DNA of 7,100 nt. Source: an uncultured Haloferula sp. Its GTDB lineage: Bacteria > Verrucomicrobiota > Verrucomicrobiae > Verrucomicrobiales > Akkermansiaceae. Position 1 is the stretch's first letter; each line of letters opens with the position of its first letter. The notes below the pieces were generated by a model. The model was not told where the DNA came from and did not search any database. It worked only from the letters and a program-made list of their open reading frames with translations. Where the stretch lies: contig CAMPGU010000217.1 of NCBI GenBank assembly GCA_946885645.1, positions 1 through 7,100 of the forward strand, given 5' to 3'. The position numbers and the translations under genes were made by a program. Below are positions 1-5,980 of this stretch, piece after piece.

Positions 1-29
1 CCGCAGCAGCAGTCAGCCACTTGATCCCG

Positions 30-491
30 ATGTGCCCGGAACTGATCGTAGGCAATAACCAGGAGCGTCTTGAAATTCCCGAGGCATGGCTGATTACCCT
101 GGAGAAGGGAGGTGCGCTTGCCGCGGGAGAGATCCTGCTCAAACACGTGGTTGCTCGGGATGCACCCTTGCTGGAGCACGAGTGCGTGGAGATCGCCTTG
201 GTCGATGACGAAACCAGCGCGCGGGTACATGAACAGTTCATGGGCATCGAAGGCGAGACCGACGTGATCACCTTCCATCATGGCGAGATCGTGATCGGGG
301 TGGAGGTCGCCTTCCGCCAGGCGGTGGAGAACGGGGAGCCTCCCTTGAGGGAGCTCTTCCGCTATGTGGTCCACGGTCTCCTGCACCTGGCCGGCCACGA
401 GGACGAGACGCCCGAGGATCGGGAGAGAATGGAGGCCGCACAGGAGCCCCTTATCTCCCGTCTTTGGCCGGAGATCGATGTGATCGTCTGA
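30..491 (+). CDS. ybeY: Endoribonuclease YbeY (16S rRNA maturation factor)
   Basis: Single-strand-specific, metal-dependent endoribonuclease of the UPF0054/YbeY family, a cytoplasmic protein that acts in 16S rRNA 3'-end maturation and ribosome quality control. The product is 153 residues, normal for the family. The signature lies near the C-terminus: the helix RYVVHGLLHLAGHED at about 111-125 carries H115 and H119 in HxxxH spacing, followed by the usual acidic tail (TPEDRERM). The strand GEIVIG (about 85-90) is the conserved GDIVIS-like segment before it. The canonical third metal ligand, the His ten residues after the first, is Asp125 here; a His sits at 123 instead. I chose the ATG at 30 over an in-frame TTG at 21; neither has a clear Shine-Dalgarno sequence. 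In another frame a TGA at 22-24 could end an upstream gene lying mostly outside the window, which would suggest tight operon coupling. The family call is firm; the exact start is not. Confidence 0.93.
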   Translation: MCPELIVGNNQERLEIPEAWLITLEKGGALAAGEILLKHVVARDAPLLEHECVEIALVDDETSARVHEQFMGIEGETDVITFHHGEIVIGVEVAFRQAVENGEPPLRELFRYVVHGLLHLAGHEDETPEDRERMEAAQEPLISRLWPEIDVIV

Positions 492-515
492 GGCCCCTCG
501 GGCGGCAGTCTCAGA
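487..515. terminator. Possible hairpin between convergent ybeY and methyltransferase genes
   Basis: TCTGAG (487-492) pairs with CTCAGA (510-515), and inside it GCCC (493-496) pairs with GGGC (500-503) around a CTC loop, leaving a one-sided bulge of six bases. It begins within the ybeY stop codon and sits in the 48-bp gap between two converging genes, where a bidirectional terminator is expected. There is no T-run on either side, so intrinsic termination is uncertain. Confidence 0.3.
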
Positions 516-539
516 TCGCCCGGATTTGCCGTGGATCGT

Positions 540-1340
540 CTAGTCCCGCGCGATGGAGGCATCGCTTTCGATCACGATGAAATAGTAGCCCACCTCATGA
601 GCTTCAAACATCCGCAGATGGCCATGAGCTTCGTCCCACTGCCCGGAAGCAAGATCATCTCCCAGTCTCTGGAGACCGGACTGAACCTCTATAGGGGACA
701 TCAGGGCGAAGTCCGAAATACCATTTCTCACCTCCTCATCCAGATAGGCTTCCGGATGACCCCAGGAGGCAGCCCCGAATTTGTCTTGAAGATCGCGCGG
801 CAGAGGAAAGGAAACCGTGCTCACTTTCCGTCGGGGTGCGAGCTGTTGGATTTCGGAAACAATCTCATCCAAGGAAACGGATCCGGCGAATTTCCGGCCC
901 AGATCAGGGAAATAGTCAGAGAGCCAAAAGCGACCGAAAGCCGGGGGATCGAACGTGAGGAACACCATCGGCCCCGCGCCCGTGACGCGCATGATTTCCC
1001 TGAGCGCTTCAACGCGCCCCCGAAAGTGGTGTAGCGCCAGAATAACTATGGTGCCGTCTGCAGAAGAAGCTGGGAGAGGTATGTTTTCAGCGCAAGCAGG
1101 CACAAAGTGCACTCCCGGATGCGGAGTGGCCTGGGAACGCATCACCTCGGACGGTTCCAGTGCGATGACCTTCAAACCATGGTCCGCAAGTACCCTGGCA
1201 TACTTTCCTGTCCCCGCCCCGACATCCAGCACCGTAGCACCGGAAGGCAGATTGAGGAGCTCGATGAGCTTGGATGCGATCCTGGGATCAGCCCGCCGGG
1301 TCTTCGAGTAATCTTTGCCGATGGAATCGTAGAGAGCCAT
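540..1340 (-). CDS. Class I SAM-dependent methyltransferase (Methyltransf_11-like), substrate unknown
   Basis: Putative cytoplasmic methyltransferase of 266 residues with a Rossmann-like SAM-binding fold. Motif I is VLDVGAGTG at 37-45. The acidic residue ending strand beta-2 is E62 (ALEPSEVM), which should hold the SAM ribose. AENIPLP at 84-90 and the following ILALHHF (100-106) match the motif II/III region of type-11 methyltransferases. The N-terminus (YDSIGKDYSKTRRADPRI) is typical of small uncharacterised members of this group. The C-terminal 130 residues are less conserved in type and probably form the substrate lid; they do not reveal the substrate. The ATG start lies 51 bp after the speA stop on the same strand, so read-through from speA is possible, but there is no clear ribosome site. 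Its base composition is visibly lower in G+C than its neighbours. A role in polyamine metabolism cannot be inferred. Confidence 0.85.
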   Translation of the reverse strand: MALYDSIGKDYSKTRRADPRIASKLIELLNLPSGATVLDVGAGTGKYARVLADHGLKVIALEPSEVMRSQATPHPGVHFVPACAENIPLPASSADGTIVILALHHFRGRVEALREIMRVTGAGPMVFLTFDPPAFGRFWLSDYFPDLGRKFAGSVSLDEIVSEIQQLAPRRKVSTVSFPLPRDLQDKFGAASWGHPEAYLDEEVRNGISDFALMSPIEVQSGLQRLGDDLASGQWDEAHGHLRMFEAHEVGYYFIVIESDASIARD

Positions 1341-1391
1341 TGCGGGTGCTTTTTAAGAAGAAAGCGTCCTTGGACCCTGCGGCGGCGGCTT

Positions 1392-3332
1392 TTAGCCTTC
1401 GAAATACGTATAGCCGCTCAAGCCCGTGCGATAGAGATCCAGCACCTCGCGGCGCTCCTTCGGCGAGATCCTTCCCAAGGCCACGGCTTTCTCCGCGAAG
1501 GCGCGGAAGCGGCCGACCAGTTCCTTCGGATCGTATTCCACGTAGCTGAGCACGTCGGCCACGGTGTCGCCTTCCACTTCGTGAGTATAGACCGGCTTGC
1601 CACCCTCCAGATGCACCCCGACGACGTTGGTGTCGCCAAGCAGGTTGTGGAGGTCGCCCAAGGTCTCCTGATAGGCACCCACCAGGAAGGTCGCGATGTA
1701 ATACGGCTCGCCCGGCTTGATGTCGTGGAGCGGCAGGACCTTGGCCACATCCTCGCGGTCGATGAAGCGGTCGATCTTGCCATCGCAATCGCAGGTGATG
1801 TCCGCGATCACGGCGCGCTGCTTCGGCCGCTCGTCCAGGCGGTGGATCGGCAGGACGGGGAAGAGCTGCTTGATTGCCCAGGAGTCCGGCAGGCTTTGGA
1901 AGAGGCTGAAGTTCCCGTAGTAGAAATCCACCAGCGTGTCGGAAAGCTCGCGCAGATCTTCCGGCACGATCTCCAGCTCCAGGATGAGCTTCGAGATCCG
2001 GGTCATGATGTGCCAGAACCACGCCTCCGCCAGGCCGCGCTCGCGCAGCGTCGCGGAGGCGTAGAAGAATTGCGCCCGGACCTGGTCACGGTAGTAAACC
2101 GCGTCGTTGAAGCATTCCTGCAGGTTGCGCTTGCTGAGATCCTTGTTGACCGCAATCAGGTTGATCAGGTTCTGCGGCGCGTTTTCGGGCGTCGGCGGGG
2201 CCTTTTCCGTGGTCTGGACGGTCGAGACGTCGAGGATGTTGAAAACGAGCACCGAGTAGTAGGCCACGATCGCGCGGCCGGATTCGGAGATCAGGTTCGG
2301 ATGGGTGACTCCCGCCTTGTCGCAGATTTGCATGATCGTCTCGATCACGTCGGTGCAGTACTCGAGGATCGAGTAGTTGCAGGAGGAGTGGAAATTCGTG
2401 TGCGAGCCGTCGTAATCGACCGCCATCCCGCCGCCCATGTCCAGCACGCCCATCGGCGCGCCTTCCTTCACGAGATCGCAATACATGCGCGCGACTTCCG
2501 TGGCGCCTTCGCGGATCGCCGCGATATTCGGGATCTGGCTGCCCTGATGATAATGGAGCATGCGCAGGCAGCCGAGATAGCCTTCCGCTTTGAGGCGGTC
2601 CACCACCTCGATCACCTGAGTAGCGCTCAGGCCGAAGACGGACTTGTCGCCCGCGCTTTCCGCCCAGTGGCCCGAGCCGCGGGTGGAGAGCCGCACGCGC
2701 ACGCCGAGATTCGGCAGCACGCCCAGCTTGCGGGAGCGTTCCAGTACCAAGTCCAGCTCGCTCGGCATTTCCAGCACCAGCATGATCTTCAGGCCCATCT
2801 TCTGGGCGTGCAGGGCCAGGTCGATGAACTCCTCGTCCTTGTAGCCGTTACACACGATATACGCCTCCGTATCGTGCATGTGGGCCAGCGCGGCGATCAG
2901 CTCCGGCTTTGAGCCGGCCTCCAGGCCGTAGTGGTACTGCTTGCCGAATTCCGAGATCTCCTCGATTACCTGCCGCTGCTGGTTGACCTTGATCGGATAA
3001 ACCCCACGGTATTCGCCGCGGTAGCCGGTGTCTTTGATCGCCCGCCGGAAGGATTCGTTCAGCTCCCGGATGCGGGAGTGGAGCAGATCCCGGAACCGCA
3101 GCAGCACGGGCAGATTGGTGCCGCGGTCGCGCAGACCTTCGATGATCTCGAACAGCGAGACCTCGGAGGTCGTCTCCTCATCGGCCAGCTTGACGGTGAC
3201 GTGCCCCTTCTTGTTGACGCCGAAGAATCCGTGGCCCCACTGGTCCACGCCATAAAGCTCGGCGGATTGGTCCGTGGACCAGCCGTTTTCTTGCTTCGTT
3301 TTAGAGGCCTTGGCGGTGGCGGGCGGAACCAT
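1392..3332 (-). CDS. speA: Biosynthetic arginine decarboxylase (PLP-dependent)
   Basis: Converts L-arginine to agmatine and CO2, the first step of the arginine route to putrescine. It belongs to the fold-III (alanine-racemase-like) PLP decarboxylases. At 646 residues it is close to the E. coli enzyme (about 658). Visible landmarks: the PLP lysine K115 in VYPIKVNQQ; HYHQGSQIPN at 260-269; the glycine-rich phosphate-binding segment LDMGGGMAVDYDGS at 297-310; ISESGRAIVAYYSVLVFNI at 348-366; and the C-terminal active-site cysteine segment DITCDCDGKIDRF at 511-523, where Cys514 corresponds to the catalytic Cys of DITCDSDG. The frame stays open for 125 codons upstream of the chosen ATG, but that extension overlaps the membrane-protein gene, is rich in Arg and Pro and is not enzyme-like. 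The start MVPPATAKASK is therefore preferred, although no Shine-Dalgarno sequence precedes it. The 92-bp upstream gap leaves room for a promoter. Function is near certain. Confidence 0.96.
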   Translation of the reverse strand: MVPPATAKASKTKQENGWSTDQSAELYGVDQWGHGFFGVNKKGHVTVKLADEETTSEVSLFEIIEGLRDRGTNLPVLLRFRDLLHSRIRELNESFRRAIKDTGYRGEYRGVYPIKVNQQRQVIEEISEFGKQYHYGLEAGSKPELIAALAHMHDTEAYIVCNGYKDEEFIDLALHAQKMGLKIMLVLEMPSELDLVLERSRKLGVLPNLGVRVRLSTRGSGHWAESAGDKSVFGLSATQVIEVVDRLKAEGYLGCLRMLHYHQGSQIPNIAAIREGATEVARMYCDLVKEGAPMGVLDMGGGMAVDYDGSHTNFHSSCNYSILEYCTDVIETIMQICDKAGVTHPNLISESGRAIVAYYSVLVFNILDVSTVQTTEKAPPTPENAPQNLINLIAVNKDLSKRNLQECFNDAVYYRDQVRAQFFYASATLRERGLAEAWFWHIMTRISKLILELEIVPEDLRELSDTLVDFYYGNFSLFQSLPDSWAIKQLFPVLPIHRLDERPKQRAVIADITCDCDGKIDRFIDREDVAKVLPLHDIKPGEPYYIATFLVGAYQETLGDLHNLLGDTNVVGVHLEGGKPVYTHEVEGDTVADVLSYVEYDPKELVGRFRAFAEKAVALGRISPKERREVLDLYRTGLSGYTYFEG

Positions 3333-3424
3333 GGCGGAAAGAAGGGGCAAACTGACGGAAAATAAAGCGGTAATGCGAGGAATTTGCGCCCTTTGCAGGA
3401 GGCTTCGACCCCGCTGGCCCGGGA

Positions 3425-3766
3425 TCAGGCGTCGCGATCCCGGATGATGGCTTCCAGCTCGGCCATCCTCGATGCTTGGGAGCGGTAGCGGGAGAGGTGT
3501 AGCAATATCCCGCTCAGGAAGATCAGGGTGGCGAGCATCCGCCCCCAGCTGAGTATATTCCCCAACGAGAGGTCGCCGAGACCGACGAAGACCGATTTTC
3601 TGGGGCCGACGTACAGCAAAATGTCCAGCATCATACCCAAGACGGCGGCGACCATCGTGAGCCAGCCTTCCAAGGACCGCGTGCGGAAGAGCATGACACC
3701 GATCCAAATCGCCAGCGTGACGTACGCCAGATGGAACACGATGCTCAGGACAAATTGGTAGCTCAT
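3425..3766 (-). CDS. Small three-helix membrane protein, function unknown
   Basis: I do not recognise a family. The 113-residue product has three hydrophobic stretches at about 5-27, 33-53 and 70-91, joined by short loops containing basic residues (FRTRSLEG, VGPRKSV). A charged tail follows (SRYRSQASRMAELEAIIRDRD) that may form a short cytoplasmic helix. By the positive-inside rule the C-terminus is most likely cytoplasmic and the N-terminus outside. There is no cleavable signal peptide and no recognisable catalytic motif. It starts with ATG 19 bp after the nspC stop, strongly suggesting co-transcription with nspC, and it ends 92 bp before speA. The position between two polyamine biosynthesis genes could hint at a membrane function linked to polyamines, but that is guilt by association only. 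No good ribosome-binding site is visible. The reading frame looks genuine because its hydrophobic pattern is regular and it fills an otherwise empty gap between two well-defined genes. Confidence 0.75.
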   Translation of the reverse strand: MSYQFVLSIVFHLAYVTLAIWIGVMLFRTRSLEGWLTMVAAVLGMMLDILLYVGPRKSVFVGLGDLSLGNILSWGRMLATLIFLSGILLHLSRYRSQASRMAELEAIIRDRDA

Positions 3767-3785
3767 GGATTAAGGGAGGGTCGGC

Positions 3786-4973
3786 TTACGCCAGTCTGTC
3801 CCGGAAGTCCTCGTAGCCGAATTCCCGGAGGGTTTCCAGCCTTCCGTCCTCATGCTGCAGCACGATGGAAGGATGGGGCACGCCGTTGAAGGTCGTTGTC
3901 TTCACCATGGTGTAATGCGCCATGTCGTCGAAGACGAGGACATCCCCGGGCTTCAGGGGCCGCGGGAACGCGAAATCCCCTGTGACATCGCCTGCCAAGC
4001 AGGTGGGACCGCCGAGGCGGTAGAGGTGCTCGCCGCTTTCCGCGGAGGGATGGTAACGCTCGCCCGCGAAAGTCACGGCGGGCTTCGCAGCGGACGCCGC
4101 ACCGTCCACCAGGAAAACATCGGGCCGGTAGGGCATCTCCAGCACGTCCGGCATGTGAGCGGTGGCGGAGATATCGAGGATCGCCAGCTTGTGCCCCGCC
4201 GACTCGAACACATCCAGCACCTCGGCGCGCAGCACGCCAGTGTGGATCGCGCCTGCCTCGCCCGGCTCCAGCCAGACTTCGACGCCGTATTTCTCCTGCG
4301 TCTCCTTCACCAGCCGGACCAGACGATCGCGATCATAGAAGGGCTTGGTGATCCAGTGCCCTCCGCCCATGTTGAGGTAGGTGAACTGCGGCGAGCGCAG
4401 CAGGTGGCCGAATTTCTCATCCACCGCGGCGAGTGTCCGTTCCAGATCGTCGGAGTTTTGCTCGCAGAGCGTATGGAAATGGAGGCCGGAGAGGCCGGTC
4501 AGGTCGGCATTCTCCAGTTGGTCCGCGGTAATTCCCAGCCGGGAGCCGGGGACGCAGGGATCGTAGAGCGCGGTATGGCCGGTGGAGCACTGGGGATTGA
4601 CCCGCAGCCCGCAGTGGAACTCGCCGCTCTTGAAGCGCGGGTGGGCCATCACCATCTCCCGGAAGCGGAACCACTGCGAAAGCGAGTTGAAATCCAGGTG
4701 ATGCGTGAATTCGCAGAGCTGCCGGATGTCCTCCTCCTGATACGCGGGAGAATAGGTGACCACGTGCTTGCCGAAGTAATCCCGCGCTAGCAGCGCTTCC
4801 CACAGGCCCGAGGCGCAGCAACCGTCCAGATCCTGCCGGATGTAGGGAAAAGCCTTCCAGCAGGAGAATCCCTTGAGCGCGAGGACGATCTTGCAGCCGG
4901 CCGCGTCCGCCGTTTCCCGGAGGATGGCGGAGTTGCGCTTCAGCGCGGCGATGGAAACGACGAAGGAAGCCAC
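3786..4973 (-). CDS. nspC: Carboxynorspermidine/carboxyspermidine decarboxylase
   Basis: PLP-dependent fold-III decarboxylase that removes the carboxyl group of carboxynorspermidine or carboxyspermidine to give norspermidine or spermidine. From the GTG at 4973 it is 395 residues, slightly above the usual NspC length of about 380. Evidence: the PLP lysine K34 in VLALKGFSCW, followed by FPYIRQDLDG and CASGLWEA; TYSPAY at 73-78; LHFHTLCEQNSDDL at 164-177; NMGGGHWITK at 201-210 for PLP phosphate binding; LEPGEAG at 235-241; LVDGAAS at 288-294; GGPTCLAGDVTGDF at 321-334 with the active-site Cys325; and FDDMAHYTMVKTTTFNG at 348-364. All match the NspC pattern rather than diaminopimelate or ornithine decarboxylase. 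The frame stays open upstream to 5180, but that part lies antisense over the dehydrogenase gene and is not enzyme-like. Translation start is doubtful: GTG 4973 is the only in-frame start near the expected N-terminus, and two ATGs just upstream are out of frame. Confidence 0.94.
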   Translation of the reverse strand: MASFVVSIAALKRNSAILRETADAAGCKIVLALKGFSCWKAFPYIRQDLDGCCASGLWEALLARDYFGKHVVTYSPAYQEEDIRQLCEFTHHLDFNSLSQWFRFREMVMAHPRFKSGEFHCGLRVNPQCSTGHTALYDPCVPGSRLGITADQLENADLTGLSGLHFHTLCEQNSDDLERTLAAVDEKFGHLLRSPQFTYLNMGGGHWITKPFYDRDRLVRLVKETQEKYGVEVWLEPGEAGAIHTGVLRAEVLDVFESAGHKLAILDISATAHMPDVLEMPYRPDVFLVDGAASAAKPAVTFAGERYHPSAESGEHLYRLGGPTCLAGDVTGDFAFPRPLKPGDVLVFDDMAHYTMVKTTTFNGVPHPSIVLQHEDGRLETLREFGYEDFRDRLA

Positions 4974-5053
4974 CCCCGGACCATGAACGGCATTCGCCGG
5001 ACGTCCAACATCGAACGTTGAAGTTTCCGCCCGCGCCAGAGAAGGAAGGGCCC
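4974..5053. promoter_or_regulatory. Divergent intergenic region between nspC and the dehydrogenase gene
   Basis: About 80 bp separates the chosen starts of two genes transcribed away from each other, so promoters for both are expected here or overlapping the coding ends. I see no convincing -35/-10 pair. The only notable sequence is AACGTT (5014-5019), a short palindrome close to the spaced ACGT at 5001-5004, too small to call an operator. The call rests on geometry alone. Confidence 0.35.
5041..5050 (+). promoter_or_regulatory. Ribosome-binding site that sets the dehydrogenase start
   Basis: The purine run GAAGGAAGGG lies just before GTG 5054; the AAGGA core at 5042-5046 is seven bases from the start codon. 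It decides in favour of GTG 5054 over the in-frame TTG at 5018, which would add 12 residues in front of the Rossmann strand. Confidence 0.6.
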
Positions 5054-5959
5054 GTGAAAGTAACGATCTTCGGTCCGGGACATGTCGGGATGGTGCTGGC
5101 CTACACGCTGATGCTGCGCGGGGCCGCACGGGAGATCGTGCTGGTGGGGGCGAACCGGGCCAAGGCCGAAGGCGAGGCAATGGACCTGATGCACGCGCAG
5201 GCCTTTCTCCAGGTCCCGGTAACCGTGAGGGCGGGGGATCTGGGCGATTGTGCCGGCAGCGAGGTGATCGCGATGTGTGCCTCCGTGCCGACGCCGGAGG
5301 GCATCACCAGCCGGAACTCGCTCGCCGAGGGCAATGTCGCCCTTATGCGCGCGCTCCTGCCGCGGATCGCGGCGGTGGCTCCCGCCGCGAAGCTGGTGAT
5401 GGTTTCCAACCCGGTGGACGTCCTGACGTGGCAAGCGCTCCAATTGACCGGCTTCCCGCCGGAGCGGGTGATGGGCACCGGGACCCTGGTGGACTCGATC
5501 CGCTTCCGCGAGATGCTATCGGTCATGATCGGGATCCATCCCGACGACCTCCGCGCCTACATCCTGGGCGAGCACGGCGAACACCAGTTCCCCGCGATGA
5601 GCGTGGCGCAGGCGGGCGGCGAGAAGATCGACGATACGCCGGAGCGGCGCGCCCTATGCGACAAGGCGGCCGGGGCGGGCATCGAGGTCTTCCGGAAGAA
5701 GCGGAACACCTGCTACGCCATCGGCCAGGCCGCCGCCTACATCATCGAGTCGATCCTGCTCGACGAGAGGCGCACGGTCCCCCTGAGCGTGAAGATCGAC
5801 GGTTTCCTCGGCGTGGAGGGAGTCTGCCTGAGCCTGCCGGTGGTGGTCGGGAAAAGGGGCATCGAGCGCGTGCTCCACCCCGACCTCAACGCACTTGAAG
5901 CCGAGCAATTCCGCACCGCCGCGAGGGCGGTGAAAGAAGTGATCGGGGAGGTGGGTTGA
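5054..5959 (+). CDS. Lactate/malate dehydrogenase-family oxidoreductase, substrate uncertain
   Basis: NAD(P)-dependent 2-hydroxyacid dehydrogenase of the LDH/MDH fold, 301 residues, normal length and presumably cytoplasmic. Starting at GTG 5054 gives MKVTIFGPGHVG, with the nucleotide-binding GxGxxG at 7-12. Catalytic residues are all present: R87 (TSRN, the R109 position of LDH numbering), N119 in VSNPVDVLT, D147 and R150 in GTGTLVDSIRFR, and the proton-relay H174 in ILGEHGEHQFP. The GTGTLVDSIRFR and LGEHG segments look more LDH-like than MDH-like. Two selector positions are unusual. The Asp that normally ends beta-2 and binds the adenine ribose of NAD is Gly32 (LVGANR). The substrate loop reads ASVPTPEGITSRN, where LDH has Gln and MDH has Arg at the specificity position; here Thr80 or a neighbour falls there. 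Substrate and cofactor should not be assumed. It is oriented against the flanking polyamine genes, so it is its own transcription unit. Confidence 0.88.
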   Translation: MKVTIFGPGHVGMVLAYTLMLRGAAREIVLVGANRAKAEGEAMDLMHAQAFLQVPVTVRAGDLGDCAGSEVIAMCASVPTPEGITSRNSLAEGNVALMRALLPRIAAVAPAAKLVMVSNPVDVLTWQALQLTGFPPERVMGTGTLVDSIRFREMLSVMIGIHPDDLRAYILGEHGEHQFPAMSVAQAGGEKIDDTPERRALCDKAAGAGIEVFRKKRNTCYAIGQAAAYIIESILLDERRTVPLSVKIDGFLGVEGVCLSLPVVVGKRGIERVLHPDLNALEAEQFRTAARAVKEVIGEVG

Positions 5960-5980
5960 GACGGGCCTCCGTCACCCTTT
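5953..5980. terminator. Hairpin between convergent dehydrogenase and carboxynorspermidine dehydrogenase genes
   Basis: GACGG (5960-5964) and CCGTC (5969-5973) form a perfect five-base-pair stem with loop GCCT. It extends across a three-base bulge by GGGT (5953-5956) with ACCC (5974-5977), and TTT follows on the + strand. It occupies essentially the whole 20-bp gap between two converging stop codons, the expected place for a shared terminator. The T-run is short, so its strength is uncertain. Confidence 0.45.

Noticed and set aside
1..24. Possible 3' end of an upstream gene ending with TGA at 22-24
   Set aside because: Only seven codons are visible, and all three + strand frames are open at the left edge, so it cannot be distinguished from chance.
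1348..1365. Small inverted repeat GCTTT/AAAGC between speA and the methyltransferase gene
   Set aside because: Only five base pairs with an eight-base loop in AT-rich sequence; too weak to call a terminator or attenuator.
1107..2912. 601-codon open frame on the + strand opposite speA and the methyltransferase
   Set aside because: It is antisense to clearly recognisable enzymes; its product is rich in Arg, His, Val, Asp and Glu with no domain pattern, as expected from the complement of GC-rich codons.
3333..3707. 125-codon upstream extension of the speA frame, overlapping the membrane-protein gene
   Set aside because: The extension is Arg/Pro-rich without enzyme-like sequence, while the overlapped gene has a regular membrane-helix pattern; SpeA family length fits the ATG at 3332.
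3852..4790. 312-codon + strand open frame opposite nspC
   Set aside because: Antisense shadow of a gene with full PLP-decarboxylase signatures; no independent motif or ribosome site seen.
4974..5180. Upstream extension of the nspC frame to 5180
   Set aside because: It runs antisense over the Rossmann motif of the LDH-like gene, and the family N-terminus corresponds to about 4973.
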